Origin: Mallotus nudiflorus
Lineage: Eukaryota; Streptophyta; Magnoliopsida; Malpighiales; Euphorbiaceae
NCBI GenBank assembly: GCA_947683625.1
Contig: CANTUR010000046.1
Location: forward strand, 2,213,501-2,277,500
Length of the DNA stretch: 64,000 nt
Direction of reading: 5' to 3'
The position numbers and the translations under genes are program-made. A model generated the notes under the pieces. That model did no database searches and was not told where the DNA came from. It saw only the letters and a list, made by a program, of their open reading frames with translations. Of this stretch, positions 11,787 through 23,790 are shown piece after piece; within the stretch, counting starts at the first letter, position 1; each line of letters opens with the position of its first letter.

Positions 11787-12210
11787 GATACATCATATTA
11801 TACTCGGTCGTATAAAGTTGACTATACTCGATCGTACAATCTGAATTAGAAGGATGCATTGTACTTAGTCGTACAATCTGAATTAGAAGGATGCATTGTA
11901 CTCAATCGTACAATGTCGACTATACTCGATTGTATAGTCTAAATGGAAGGATAAATTATACTTGGTATTACAATGTTGACTACTCTATGTCATATAGTCT
12001 AAATGGAAGGATAGATTGTACTTGATCATACAATGTTGACTACACTTGGTCATATAGTCTGATTAAAAGGATGCATCATACTTAATCGTATGATGTCGAC
12101 TACACTCGGACGTATTGTATGAATTGAAATATGTACATTGTACTTAGTCATACAATGTCGACTATACTCGATCATCTAGTCTGGTTAGGAATACACTACA
12201 CTCAGTCTGT
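11787..12210. repeat. L2 60-bp tandem array with internal palindromes, about 7 copies
   Basis: Units have the form AAGGATGCATTGTACTCAAT, CGTACAATGTCGACTATACT, CGATTGTATAGTCTAAATGG, 60 bases in all. Each half unit carries an imperfect palindrome such as TGTACTCAATCGTACA or TATACTCGATTGTATA. The first units near 11800-11900 are shortened. It lies in the element's 3' region, next to the polypurine tract. Confidence 0.88.
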
Positions 12211-12286
12211 AGTGTTTATCTCTTTTATGCTTTGCCTTTTACTGATTCATTCTTCATTTCCCTTATCCCTTTCATTGCTTACCAAT

Positions 12287-12873
12287 TATGCTACAATCCA
12301 TAATTGCTTGTGATTACCTGTAACCCTTTGATTGCTCACTGATGATGTTGTAATCCATAATTGCTCGTGATTAGCTGCAACCCTTTCGTTGCACATTAAT
12401 GATGTTGTAGTCCATAACTGCTTGCAATTAACTACAACCCTTTCATTAGTCACTGATGATGTTGCAGTCCATAACTGCTCACGATTAGCTATAACCCTTT
12501 CCTTGCTCACCGATGACACTGTAGTCCATAACTGCTCACAATTAGCTACAACCCTTTCGTTGCTCACCGATGATGTTGTAATCCATAATTACTTACACTT
12601 AGCTACAAACCTTTTATTGCTTACTAATAATACTGCAATCTATAATTACTTGCGATTAGCTATAACCCTTTCGCTGCTCACTGATAATGTTGCAATCCCT
12701 GATTGCTTGCAATTAGCTGTAACCCTTTCGTTGCTCACTAATGATGCTGCTATCTATAATTACTTATGATTAGCTGCAACCCTTCATTGCTTACCATAAT
12801 TGCTTGTAAATTAACTGTAATCCTTTCATTGCTTGCCTTTAATAATGCTACAGTCCATAACTGCTCATGATTG
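12287..12873. repeat. L2 57-bp tandem array, about 10 copies
   Basis: Units of 57 bp start TAATCCATAATTGCT and continue through GATTAGCTGCAACCCTTTCG and TTGCTCACTGATGATGTTG. Because 57 is a multiple of three, reading frames stay open on both strands and give a 19-residue repeating peptide. These frames have no other sign of being genes. Confidence 0.92.
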
Positions 12874-13402
12874 TTATCTTTGGTTGTTTGAGTTGAATGC
12901 TTTGAATTCTTTGTGTTGACTGATTAGCATTTTTGCTGACTGACTTTGAATTTTGCTATGTTGACTAATTACAATTCCTCTACTGACTAATTTCAATTGC
13001 ACTGTGTTCACCGACTCTTCAAGTTGGGTGCACTTCCTTTTAGATTTTCAATTCCTATAAAGTTGTTGAAGTTAGTTTCAATCATGATAAATGTACCAAA
13101 GTACATTATAATATTGAAAATTCATGAGAAAAATCACCACTTTTTCATGAGAGAGCGTGACTCAATGAATCTCTTTACTTTTTATTTTCATGACTATCAT
13201 TTATTTGCCATTTACAAAGGTCAAAGGCATCATTAACTATCTTATAGTGAGAGCATATCTTTTACCAAGTGAAGAGCTTACTTCCCCATCTAATTTTAGG
13301 GAGAATTTGCTAAACAAAACTTATGAAAATTGAGCATAAACATATCGAATTCTGAGTATCAAAATAACCTTTGAATTATTTTTTATGCTTTCCTTCCTTA
13401 TC
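12874..13402. other. L2 3' region spacer
   Basis: Begins with degenerate GACTGATTAGC-type repeats (about 12900-13010: TGTTGACTAATT, TACTGACTAATT). No supported gene. The 79-codon plus-strand frame at 12997-13236 shows no recognisable domain. Confidence 0.45.
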
Positions 13403-13740
13403 CGAGTATTCCCCTGCCTTTCTCAAATTACTCAACGTGGATACCGTCAGAAAGGTCTTTTGGATACTCTTACTCTTATAGAGCATTGGAGTAAATAGAG
13501 TATTTTTGTCATGGTTCTCTTTTAGTATTCACTGTCTTTCTTGTATTACTCAGCGTGGATACTGCCAAAGGTTTCATGGTGATACTTTTACTTATTTTTT
13601 ATCATTAGAGTAAATTATGCTTGCTCTTTTTTTATTCTCCTTTTAGTATTCCCCTGCCTTTCTCATATTACTCAGCGTGGATACCATTAAGGGATTTTGT
13701 ACTCATACTCATTTCTGAGCATTGGAGTAGATTATATGCA
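13403..13740. repeat. L2 third tandem repeat, about 120 bp, 2.8 copies
   Basis: The landmark AGTATTCCCCTGCCTTTCTC followed by TTACTCAGCGTGGATACC recurs near 13403, 13523 and 13644. A related single unit occurs in L1 near 6056-6150, so this unit is older than the L1/L2 split while the duplication is specific to L2. Confidence 0.82.
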
Positions 13741-14215
13741 CATTTATTATTCAAAAGATTGAAATAATACTTTGAAATTCAAGAAATTTATGCTGCAAGT
13801 CCACATATTTTGTCTTTGCATTTTCTTCCCCTTGTTTGGGTGCAAAGCAAGCATTGGATTGATTAAAGTTTATAAACTCTCAACACAAAGCTGCTAACTA
13901 AACATTTGATCAAAAGAGACATTATGATCAAAAGGTCATGAGATAGGCTTTTCACACACGATCTCATAGAGTGGATGGATTTACTCTCAATTTGTGGATT
14001 TTATTATTGAGATGGTACTTTATTATAGAATCTAAGGAAATAGAATTTTGTTACTTCCCTTGATTATTTTGGTAAGGGTTTAGCTTTTGCTATCTTGCCC
14101 ATTCTTATTGATGTATCGGTTCCTTTCCTCTTCTTCATTATCTTTTATTTTTCCTACACAAAATACCATAAGTTAGTATGGTCTATTTGCAAGTGAATAA
14201 ATTTTATGAAAATGC
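13741..14215. other. L2 spacer before antisense ORF remnant
   Basis: AT-rich, with no supported reading frame. It ends in T-rich sequence near 14100-14215 before the antisense ORF remnant. Confidence 0.4.
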
Positions 14216-15670
14216 AGTATTATTCTTTTGCATTCTTCCCTTTTAATTGTAGTGATGATGTCTCTAATCACGAAGGTCATGATACTCCACCATTGAAGTT
14301 ATGGCTTTGGGCTGCATTTGTATTTTTTCCATTCTTATTAATGCTATAGTAGAGGGCTTCATTCCTCTTATTAACATCTCCTGCAAAAAAAGGTTCAAGA
14401 GTTAGAGAACTTATTTCATGATCAAATAATTTTTCAGAGTGCATTCATTTTAAGTTTTGATTGCATTCTTCCCATTTGTAGGGCCAACAAATGTATTGCT
14501 GACATGTTGGACCTTCTCATTACCATATTCCAAACCCTACACTGGTCTAACTATTATAGAGAAATATTCTAAATGATGCTTCAGATGAGACTATGGAGAT
14601 GGATGTTGAATCTAAAGAGCTTGAACGTCTTATCCAGCCTCTTGTGGTTGCCAGGATGATGCTTTTACAAGTATCACTGTCAATGATATGCCCTTACTGG
14701 ATGGGCCCATGATTTATTGGTCTTCTACAGTCTAGAGTCCCTTTGAGCATTAGGTTCACGTTGATAGTGTTACCCTTTTCTCTCATATATGAACATTTTG
14801 AACACCTTTTGCACTTTTATAACACTAATTTTGAATGTTAGTAGCAAAGTATTTGCACAATCTCACTTAGGCTCAAAGACTTTATTATGTAAAGCAAGTA
14901 TTTCATAACAAATGTATGCAAGTGTATGCATGTTATATATGACATGCAGGATCCTAATAGGTCTCTTGTTTAGAACAGAGCCATGTTGTTGATCTTGGAG
15001 TGTAAGAATGAGGTACCTCATCAACAACTCGTAAGTTTGAGCATTGAATGCTTCGCTGTTAGTATTTTTGATGTTAGAGCTTTCGATACAGTTCATTAGA
15101 CTGATGAGTAGGCTAGCAAGTGGGAACCATGGCTTTACAATAGAGCTAGTGATTGACTGATGCACTGTTGAACTTTTCTTTTTATTATTGCTTTTGTTGT
15201 ATGATGATTGATGTATTAGCTCTTACATTTGTTTTTGCCCCGAGATCATTTATACTAGTTTTCATACTTCAACATCCATCTTTTCTTTTTGAATGTGGAA
15301 TCAATTTTGTCCTTAATTCCATTGTGGATTCATTCATGCTATTCTAGCAGTCTTTTTTTTTCATTTTTCTTTACAAGAGACCAAGTTCGTTCACTGCTAT
15401 TGTTGATCCTTCGACTTATTAGCCCTATTAGTTGCATTCTCATCCATTGAAGATGCAGAGGAGTGAGCAAACTGACTAAAGCAAGTTCTTGATAATGAAA
15501 TTAACTAGACTTGCACTTCAAAGAACTTTTAAGCAGAATATGAGGCTTGATGCTAATGTAATGATTGATGATAGTTACAAGGCATAAGTTGCAATGCGAG
15601 TCATTGAACCACTTAAATTCCCTAGGTACAAGGGGACATTAGACTTACAAGCAGAATCGCAAAGGGGTGA
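14216..15670 (+). pseudogene. L2 antisense ORF, 3' remnant
   Basis: This is the counterpart of the second half of the L4 antisense ORF. GTTTGAGCATTGAATGCTTC near 15035 aligns with GTTCAAGCATTGACCCTTAT near 35650. ATTGATGATAGTTACAAGGC near 15565 aligns with ATTGATGATAATTACAAGAC near 36465, and both continue into a stretch ending in TAGGTACAAGGGG or TAGATACAAGAGG. No PMD core (GTTLF, LGPLCDLG) was found, so the N-terminal half is deleted or decayed beyond recognition. Several stops interrupt the frames. The gene faces opposite to gag, as in L1 and L4. Confidence 0.55.
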
Positions 15671-15884
15671 TAAAAAGATAAAAATAGTCATCTCATAGCT
15701 TTGATTTTAGCTTTCATTATGTAATGTCTTTCCATTCATATACTTATGTAGTATGATAATGACAAATATGCGATATTTTAACAAAAATTTCAAATTAAAT
15801 TTTAATCATTCATTATGGCAAAAATGAGAAGACTCATTACAACTCCTAATATTAGCCAGTTTTGAATTTTTTTCTCTCTAATTT

Positions 15885-16160
15885 TTACCTTGTTGTTCTT
15901 TTTTCTTTCTTTTTCTCTCTCTTTGTTCTTTCTCTTTTCTTTTTCATTCTTTTTATCTTTTCCTCAAATTTCCCATATTCAGAAGTTACATCATGTGATA
16001 TATGGATATTCTTTGAATTTACATTTGTGCCTAAGTTGAATGAATCTAATTGAATTGAATAGATGTTAAACATGTAGATGTGATCAATATCATAATGCAC
16101 AGTACCATTATGATGTACATTACATAAGTAAGCATGATCAGAATTCATATCATCAATCAC
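15885..16160 (-). pseudogene. L2 fragment of the region upstream of RT
   Basis: The minus-strand frame contains DMNSDHAYLCNVH and IQLDSFNLGTNVNSKNIHIS, matching DMNASFAYLCDVH and IQFDSFNMGTNDNPKNISIS of the L4 segment at 40131-40658. In L4 this segment leads into RT. Here the match ends after about 75 residues and runs into a Lys/Arg-rich tail encoded by a TTTCTTT polypyrimidine run, directly followed by the pol/antisense-ORF spacer. This marks the deletion point. Confidence 0.75.
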
Positions 16161-16355
16161 TAAAACAAAAAAAGTTCTAAAGAAACTAAAGTTTTATTCA
16201 AAGAGGACAATAAGAAAATTTATTTCCTATTCTAAATGCTAAGGATGTTGGGTCTCAAGGTGGTTGTCCTTTAGTTGCTGACATAACAACTATTCTTGTA
16301 TCTTCTTGCCAACTATCTTTATGACTTCTTCTTTATGTACCTCAACTGTGCATTT
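16161..16355. other. L2 junction between pol fragment and gag end
   Basis: No gene is recognised. In L4 the equivalent interval holds the protease (40904-41551) and about 1.5 kb in total. Here only about 200 bp remains, so protease is deleted. Confidence 0.55.
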
Positions 16356-17932
16356 TTATTTCTTGTCTAGCAACTTCTTATCATCAAACTCATCACCCCA
16401 TCCTGTAGACATAATCAACTCGAAGGGTATGTCAGAAGAAGGTGGTTTAGTGTAAAACACCTTATAGTCAAACTTGCTTGAAGGCTGACCCAATAAGTCT
16501 TCCACTCTTTCCATGTCTTTAGGGGCATTAGGAGATTTCTCATTGGTTTTAAGGCATAGACCCTCAAAGGAGCTTAGCACTTCTTCCTCACTAACTCCTT
16601 AATTAATCATCATGGTAGCTAGGGGTGGTACATTTCAGTAGTTTGGGAAAGGATTATTTCTAGTGCTTGGGTTTTTAGGGTCTGTGATCTTTCTGGAGTC
16701 TATAAGGTTTTGGATTTTGTGTTTGAGGCAGATGCAGTTATCCATGGAGTGTTAGAGGTTTTGATGGAATTTGCAGTGCTTGATTAGGTTATAGCTTGGG
16801 GTGTTTGGGTTTGGTGGATTTGGATTAGGTAAAGGTTAAAGTAAGCCCTTTTGCATTAGGTGCTCTAGGACTTTTGACAAAGGTTGGTTAAAATTGGAGA
16901 ATCTCCTAGGTTGTTAAATAGCATGTACTCCTACAACCTGACTAATATTTTCTTATTATGTGCCTCCAGTTGGGTAGTTTCTTGTTCTAGTGCTTATAGC
17001 AATCCTCTTTTTCTTACTTTTAATCTTCTTAGCTTGCAAATCATCGTCATAAAGGTCTATAAATGTCTTAGGGTTCATCTTTTACAACCTCTCAACCAGA
17101 TTGGGTGACACATTTTGAACTATCATCCTAACTTGATCCCTTTTAGCTAAAGTGTTTTTCATTAATCCTACTTTATTCATGAATCTAACCAAAAAATTTG
17201 ACAATGATTCATTAGGCTTTTATTTGGTAAATTCTAAATCCCTGATAGACACTTTAAGCCTGGTATTGTAGTCATACTATTTCAAACGACAGTACACATT
17301 TCTCTCTAGTCAGCTCAAATAGACTTCTCTAACCCATGATGTCAATTAATAGCCATACCCTCCAAGGATAGTATAAATAACTTGGTCACTACTGCTAAAA
17401 GAGCTTTAGTTGTGCTCATAGTTATTGTATACTAACTGAGGTGGATCCTCAAGTCTCTAGTACCATAAAACTTCTACAAATGTGGCATCTTGAATTTATC
17501 AGGCATCTTATCTTCCTAAAATTATGTCACATCATCAAAATCAAATGAATTTCTGATGCCCTATCCTCTTATCAATTCTTCCATTTTGGGCATCTTCTGA
17601 GTCAGTGCTTTCATCTGCTTAGATTCCAGCTCTTGAACTAGCTCAAGTGATTCTTTCTTGGCTTCCTCTACTAAAAGGTTCTCAACATCCTCTAATTTCA
17701 TTTCCATAGTAGGCATATTCCTTGCAGCATTCAATGGTTGTTGCCCCCCATCATATGGGTCTTCTATAACAGTAGTAGGTGGAACTGCGGCAACGGGTGC
17801 AGGTACAACTGCAGGTGGTGGCATTAATATAGCTAGAGTTTGTCTTAGTTCATCTTACATCATTGCTCTCATGTCATCCATCAATGCTCCTTTGATGTCC
17901 TCTAGGGTCTAGTTTCCTCTTTGTTGTTCCAT
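16356..17932 (-). pseudogene. L2 gag, decayed
   Basis: The reading frame starts around the ATG at 17932 (MEQQRGN then a stop; the L4 counterpart is MEQQLEMW). A proline/alanine-rich segment (PPPAVVPAPVAAVPP) and a helical Glu/Lys segment ending ALTQKMPKMEELIRG (17561-17824) match the L4 gag. The C-terminal piece at 16356-16580 has FDYKVFYTKPPSSDIP and GWGDEFDDKKLL, also found in L4 near 42000-42300. The central core between is broken by stops. Gag would form the virus-like particle. It is the only structural gene left in this element, a layout like gag-only non-autonomous elements. Confidence 0.75.
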
Positions 17933-18848
17933 CTCTTCTATTTGAGTTGGTGTAGCTTCTAGGTAAAGCAAATTGATAGGGCTCTTTTCCAAACTGTGAA
18001 AGATCTCTTTAGCTGTTGATTTTGGACTCAAATTAGTTCTCATTAATCCACCACTACTCCATTTCCAAACATATGAAGACCTGGATGAATCTATGATGGC
18101 CAAAAGATAAATTGTTAGTATAATGCATTTATGCATTATGCACGTGCTATACAACAAGTAATAAGTAACAATAAAGTGAAGTAATAAGTCAAGTATATAC
18201 ATCCTTCCAACCTTATTACTCCCACACACGTATTCAATGGCCAGTCTCTTTTCCTAGGATTTTTGGTCTTGCCCTTAATATCAACAGGGGATATCAAGAA
18301 ATGACATGCATGCCAAATCTCTCAAAGCAATAAAGCATAGAAACAATATTTCTAGGTATAAAAGCATAGCCCAATCTTTATTAGTCCTGATAGGCTTCTA
18401 AAGTATAGGCTTAGGACTTTATAGATATAAATACCTCATGGAAACATTCACAAGCAATTTGGGTAATCCTAGGGGAAGTTACTAGGCCACTACATGAGCT
18501 GAGTCTAGTGGAAAAGTTAAGGTTCCCTTAACAAGATGCCCTCCTTAAACATTTGAGTCACAGGCCAAGGTCAGAGGGGCCCAACATCTTTTGCAAACTT
18601 AAGAGAAGACTACCCCCCCTTTAGGACTTGGGTTACAGACTCTAGTCAAATGATTCCAGTGCTCTCTCATGAATCAAGTTAAGTCTAAGAGTGATGGTTA
18701 GCCAATTTGCAATCCCATAAAGCTAGTGGAATCATGGAACCATAAATCAATGCCATTGGTTAATAGGGACAAGCAGAATGAATGCAAGACTAAAATAATA
18801 ATTAATAAAATAATTCTAAAGAACATAAGTAGAATTAGTACCTCTTAT
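17933..18848 (-). other. L2 5' leader
   Basis: This untranslated stretch lies between gag and the primer site. Long blocks match the L4 leader at 43851-44723, for example TATCAACAGGGGATATCA, GCCAAATCTCTC and ACCCCCCCTTTAGGACTT. Conservation outside any ORF suggests packaging or RNA-level function, which is inference. The short frame running upstream of gag (to 18229) has no known domain. Confidence 0.6.
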
Positions 18849-18866
18849 CCCCAATGGAGTCGCCAC
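18849..18866 (-). other. L2 primer binding site (tRNA-Arg type)
   Basis: The minus strand reads GTGGCGACTCCATTGGGG immediately after the 5' LTR end. TGGCGACTCC is the form seen in Ogre and Tat elements and is generally assigned to tRNA-Arg. Confidence 0.82.
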
Positions 18867-20515
18867 TGTAGACGATGGGGTTTAGTGCGCACCCAAGATC
18901 TTAGCAACAACGACACTGTTTGAGCTCAGAGCTCTAAAGAACACACTAACCACTATCACAAAGACATGGTGTGGAGATGAAGAGTCACCACTTAGTGTAA
19001 TAACTAGGACAAATTGAAAAAGGTGGTACTCAATTCTCTAAAAAAAAGCAAGCACCACAACTAGGAGATTATGGGTATGGACTACTAACTTTTTTCAGTC
19101 TCATATTCATTTAGAATTACTTTATAAATTACTATTTTATCCTCTATTTACATGCAATTTCATATAAACCCTTAAAAAAATCAACTCTAGGCAAACTAGT
19201 TATGAAATACACAAGTAAACAATGCATTCATTTCATTTATAATCCCTAAGTTAGTCTAATCTACAATGATTTTAATTAAATGAGCTAAATCTACATGTTT
19301 TTATTTACAAGTGACCTTAAAGACTAATGGGCCAAATTCCTATTTCATTTTAATTAAGCAATCCTAAGTCTATATATTTTAATTCTAAACTGGGTCTAAA
19401 TCTACAAATTATGAAGTATTTAAATTAGTAGGTCTAATTCTACATGTTTTAACTCTAAAGTGATATTAAATCTACAAGTTATGGAAAAGACTTAAATTAA
19501 ATGGGCTAAGTCTAAATTAATTAAATTAAGTGGGTCTATGTCTAATTTAACTAAATGGGCTTAAGTTATCTCTACCATAAATCTAATTAATTATGGGCCT
19601 AAAATGCATCCCAATTAATTACACCTTAAAAAACCTAAATTTAAATGGGTTAAAACCTAATGTGGGCCTAGGGCCCAAAACACATAAAAATAAGCAAACA
19701 AGCCCAAAAATAATAAAAAATATCAAAAAAACAAATAAAAGATCAAACAATCAATTTAACTTTTCTAAAAACCCTAATTTAATTAAAGTGGCCATAAACA
19801 AATAAAATAAAAACAATTAATAGGCAACCCTAACTCTATTCACTTAAATCTAATTCAATTTTAACTAAACAACCTAATGATTTCTATAGCCATTAATTTT
19901 AATCAATTACCGAATGAAAACCCTAATTTTACTAACCAATTACTTAAAATAAAACACACAAGCACACACACCAAATTTCATTATTCCTACTATTGGGGCT
20001 ATTACAATCAACTATTGAGAATAATAAATAAAAAAAAGAATTAATATAATCCCAAAAATAAATAAAAAATAATATAATTAAATAAAAATCCTAGAAACTA
20101 CATTTAACTATAAGGTTCCATCCATGGCATTCCATGGACCTCTATGGATTTGGTTCCCCAAGTATGATCATCATGTAATCCCCTCCATAATCATCACCAT
20201 AAAAGAATAAAACAAATATTAGTGAATTAAATTATAATAAAATTGAAATTCAATAAAATCAATAATATAAAAGAATAATAAATGAAAGTAAAAAGAAGAT
20301 AATGCTTATGGATGCTGAATAAATTGCTCCTCAGACTGGTAAGATCACCGTTATTTTTTTAGTAGGCCTTCAAACCTTGTTATTCTTCTTTTAAAAAATC
20401 TCCAAATGAATAAATCACCGAGAGTTTTTTTTTTTATGGAAATGAATGCCCAGGGTTGAGAATTGAGAGTTGAGTTCCTCTCTTTTTCCCCCCTCCCCCC
20501 AAGAGCTAAAGCTCC

Positions 20516-20524
20516 CCTTTTATA
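20516..20524 (-). promoter_or_regulatory. L2 LTR TATA-box candidate
   Basis: Minus strand TATAAAAGG lies within the 5' LTR and is conserved in the left copy at 11051-11059. It is suitably placed for minus-strand transcription of the element. Confidence 0.5.
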
Positions 20525-20926
20525 GGGAAAAAAAAACCTTAAGTTTTACGTACTAAGAGTTCCAATTTTAAGATGACTTTATTTCCTGAAGAATTAGATA
20601 AATCCCAAAATAAAATTAAGAAAATTTTTCAACTAATCAAAACTCAGGAAAAAATATTTTTATTTTCAGTAAAAAATACAAAAAAATAAACGAAAAACAT
20701 GTAATTCTAACTAGAATTGCATAATTCCGATAGGATTTATATAATTCCAATCAAAATTTTATAATTCTGACTTTTTTAACTTTTAATTACAAAAAGACCC
20801 CTTAAAGAAATCAAAATTTTCAATTAGGTCTTAAAAGGTATTACAATTAAGTCCTTAAAAAACTAATGAAACTCTTTCTGAAAATGTATTCAAACTTTTG
20901 AAGTTTCAAACTTCAAGTGTTGAAGA

Positions 20927-20931
20927 CCTAC
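20927..20931. repeat. L3 target site duplication, left
   Basis: CCTAC here and CCTAC at 46957-46961 match perfectly and flank the copia element. Confidence 0.92.
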
Positions 20932-22612
20932 TAAAAAGAGTCCTAGAGAGGAGCTGAATATGATTATCAAATAAAAATGAGAAATTAAAAGAATTCTTTA
21001 CAAGAATTGAATGGAAGTTGAGAAGGAAGAATAAAGAACACAAAAATTTAAGGATTTTAGATTCAACAACAATCCTACGTCTCCACCTTACTTATCCCCA
21101 ACTTAGGGTTTTCAATCACTCACAATCTTATTCACAAGATTGAGATAACACAAGATTTTTATGTCTCACTCTTACAACCTTATAACTTGAGTTTTCAAGG
21201 CTCACTCAAAAAACTAAAACCCAAATGTTTCAATGGACAACACTTTAACCAATTCCTTTAGAAATAAATCTCACTTCTCTTTTACTCTAACCCAAGATTT
21301 AAGATAAAGAGAAATTTCATTTCTATCACACAACCAACTCTCAAAAGAGTTATACAAACAAAGAATTGTTTAAGAGAATTTGAGAGCTCAATGAATGATT
21401 AAGAAAGAATGAATGATAAATAAGTTTCTTAACTTCCATTCAGCTCTAAAGGTGTTTATATAGACAAAAACTCAAAATATAGCTATTGGAGGTGCAAATA
21501 ATGTGTCCAATGTCTATATTTGAATCATTGAAAGTGATGCTGTAAAACAACTATTCATGGATTGAAACCATGATTGGCTACTCAAGACATTTGAATTTGC
21601 CTATACTTTCTTTATACATTATGTAGATATTTTAATTATCTTTCAATATCATTTTGAATAACCTAAATTATACTTCTTTAGCTCAAGATATGTCCAAAAT
21701 ACTAAGAGATATGCAATCTAAAATGCAAACTACTGTCAGACAGCTATACCCAAGTTGAATCCTTGATTTAGTATTGAAAAAGTTTTAATTTTCCCATACT
21801 TTCTTCATGAAAGTTGTAGATATTTTACTTATATTTCTATATCATTTTAAATCACCTATATTGGACTTATTTAGCTCAAGATATGTCCAAAATAATAAGC
21901 ATTGTACAATCTAAAATGCAGACTACTGTTAGACAACTATACACAATTTGAAGCCGTAATTTGCTATTGAAGAGGTTTTAATTTGCCCATAATTACTTCA
22001 TAAAATTTTTAGATATTTGACTTATCCTTTCATATAATTTTAATCACCTAAATTTGACTTTTGTATCGCAAGGTATGTTCAAAATGCTAAGAGTTATGCA
22101 ATTTGAAATGCAGACTACTATCACACAGCTATACACAAGTTGAAGCCATGATTTACTATTGATGAAGTTTTAATTTGCCCATACTTTCTTCATTAAAGTT
22201 TTATATATTTAACTTATCTTTCTATGTCATTTTTAATTGCCTAAATTTGACTTTTGTAGCTCAAGATATGTCTAAAATACTAAGAGTTGTACAATCTAAA
22301 ATGACAGCTGCATATGTAGATTTTGACTTAATATTTATATACCCAAATGAAATCAGATTTTGACAAGAAAACCCAATTCAAAAAGCTCAAAATTTCTACT
22401 TCAAATGTAAAGAAGATAACTTTCTCATTATAAAACTCTAAGGATGTCAAAACCCTCCTTGAATCTCAAAGATTGAATCAGCCCAAGATAATCATCCTTC
22501 AGTTTAACTTCCTATGGAGTCCTAACTTATACACACTTAAACAAACAAATTAAAAGCTCAAAATTAATTTTTTTAATATCAAAATTGAGATTTATTATTA
22601 TGAAGGTCAACA
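20932..22612 (-). repeat. L3 3' LTR (left copy)
   Basis: Starts TAAAAAGAGTCCTAGAG (right copy TGAAAAGAGTCCTAAAG) and ends AAGGTCAACA, 1681 bp. Shared text includes CTCCACCTTACTTATCCCCA-like and GGTGTTTATATAGA blocks. Confidence 0.93.
21540..22320. repeat. About 190-bp tandem repeat inside L3 LTR, 4 copies
   Basis: ATGTCCAAAATACTAAGAG-type cores recur near 21690, 21885, 22075 and 22270, each with GACTACTGTCAGACAGCTAT and CATACTTTCTTCAT. The right LTR carries four units at about 29110-29900, so the array predates insertion. Confidence 0.85.
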
Positions 22613-22628
22613 ATCTTCCCCTTTTTTA
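22613..22628 (-). other. L3 polypurine tract
   Basis: Minus strand AAAAAAGGGGAAGAT is followed directly by TGTTGACC, the start of the 3' LTR. Confidence 0.88.
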
Positions 22629-23790
22629 ATTTTGACAAATTTATTTTGAGTTTGATAAAAAATAATGCAAAGTAAAGTGTGTGATAATATTTGTGATAAT
22701 AATGATACTAAATAAAATAAAATATATTTCTTTATTTCTCCCCTTATGAATATAGATATGATACGAAATATAAATTTATAAATTATTCCCCTTGACGAAA
22801 AATAAAAACAATATAAAATATAGCATGAGGGATAAAAACATGGCATTCTTATGACAAATATATTAAAAACATAAAATATGAAAACATGATCATTTAAATA
22901 AATGTTAGGCAATGTGAGGAAATAATTTCAAACATATATGCATATATTACTACTAAAATTCATCACTTCCTATAGGAACAAAGCAAAGATACACCAAATC
23001 TTTGTAAAAATATTCATATCTTATCAAATATCAAAACAATTCCTAAGAAGATATTCATGTCTTATCAATGATAAAAACAATTTTTAAGAAGAAATTATAC
23101 ATGAATTATGCATATATAAACACAATAATAAAATATTATACACATGTATAGTAATGCATGCCTTATCAAAGATAAAAACAATTCCTAATAAGAAATTATA
23201 CACGAATTATGCATGTATAAGCACAATAATAAAATATTATACACATGTATAGTAACAAAAAACAAACTCAAATATATTTCTCCCTCTTTGTCAAAAGCAA
23301 AATGAAAAGAGGGAGATATAAAGGAAAATGAAAACAAAGATACTTAAAATCTTTATAAAATCTATGTCATACATAATAAAATAAGCAAAACAAGGTCTTT
23401 TGTCACATATGACAAAATTAGCCATAATGTTAATATGCATGCAAAAATTTAAAGAAATTTTCTCCCCCTATATCAAACAAAAATATAATATGTCACTAAT
23501 ATAAATACATTTTTTAAGGGATTTTTAAAATTTAAAACAAACTAAGTACACCTGTTAAAAAATTACTAGGTACACATGCAAACTCAAATTATTTCTCCTC
23601 CTTTGACAAAATGCAAAAGGATATTTAAAAAGATAAACCAAATATAAGTTGACAACCAAAAAAAAATTTTAAGATCAAAATCAAAATATTTATCAATCAA
23701 AGTAATCAATAAGCACAACATGATTTCACATGAAAACAATTTAATCATCAATTAAACATAAAATCAAGATAAACTAGAACCATTAATCAT
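22629..23790. other. L3 3' untranslated region with repeats
   Basis: AT-rich sequence without a supported frame; an env-like ORF, present in some SIRE elements, is absent or lost. Two full units of an about 101-bp repeat (CTTATCAATGATAAAAACAAT near 23061, CTTATCAAAGATAAAAACAAT near 23162) plus a partial one from about 23010 span 23010-23257 and include TTATACACATGTATAGTAA. Confidence 0.6.

Larger units (their letters stand above)
18867..20931 (-). repeat. L2 5' LTR, main part
   Basis: Starts TGTAGACGATGGGGTTT and parallels 9424-11490 almost throughout. It is broken after CCTAC by the L3 insertion and resumes at 46962. Confidence 0.92.

Noticed and set aside
12286..12769. Overlapping 93- and 126-codon frames on opposite strands
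   Set aside because: Both follow from a 57-bp tandem repeat; no domain and no start context.
14863..15165. 100-codon minus-strand frame in L2
   Set aside because: It is the shadow of the plus-strand antisense-ORF remnant that aligns with L4.
22607..22912. 101-codon minus-strand hydrophobic frame as an env-like gene of L3
   Set aside because: It overlaps the LTR end and polypurine tract, and its hydrophobic composition follows from AT-rich sequence.
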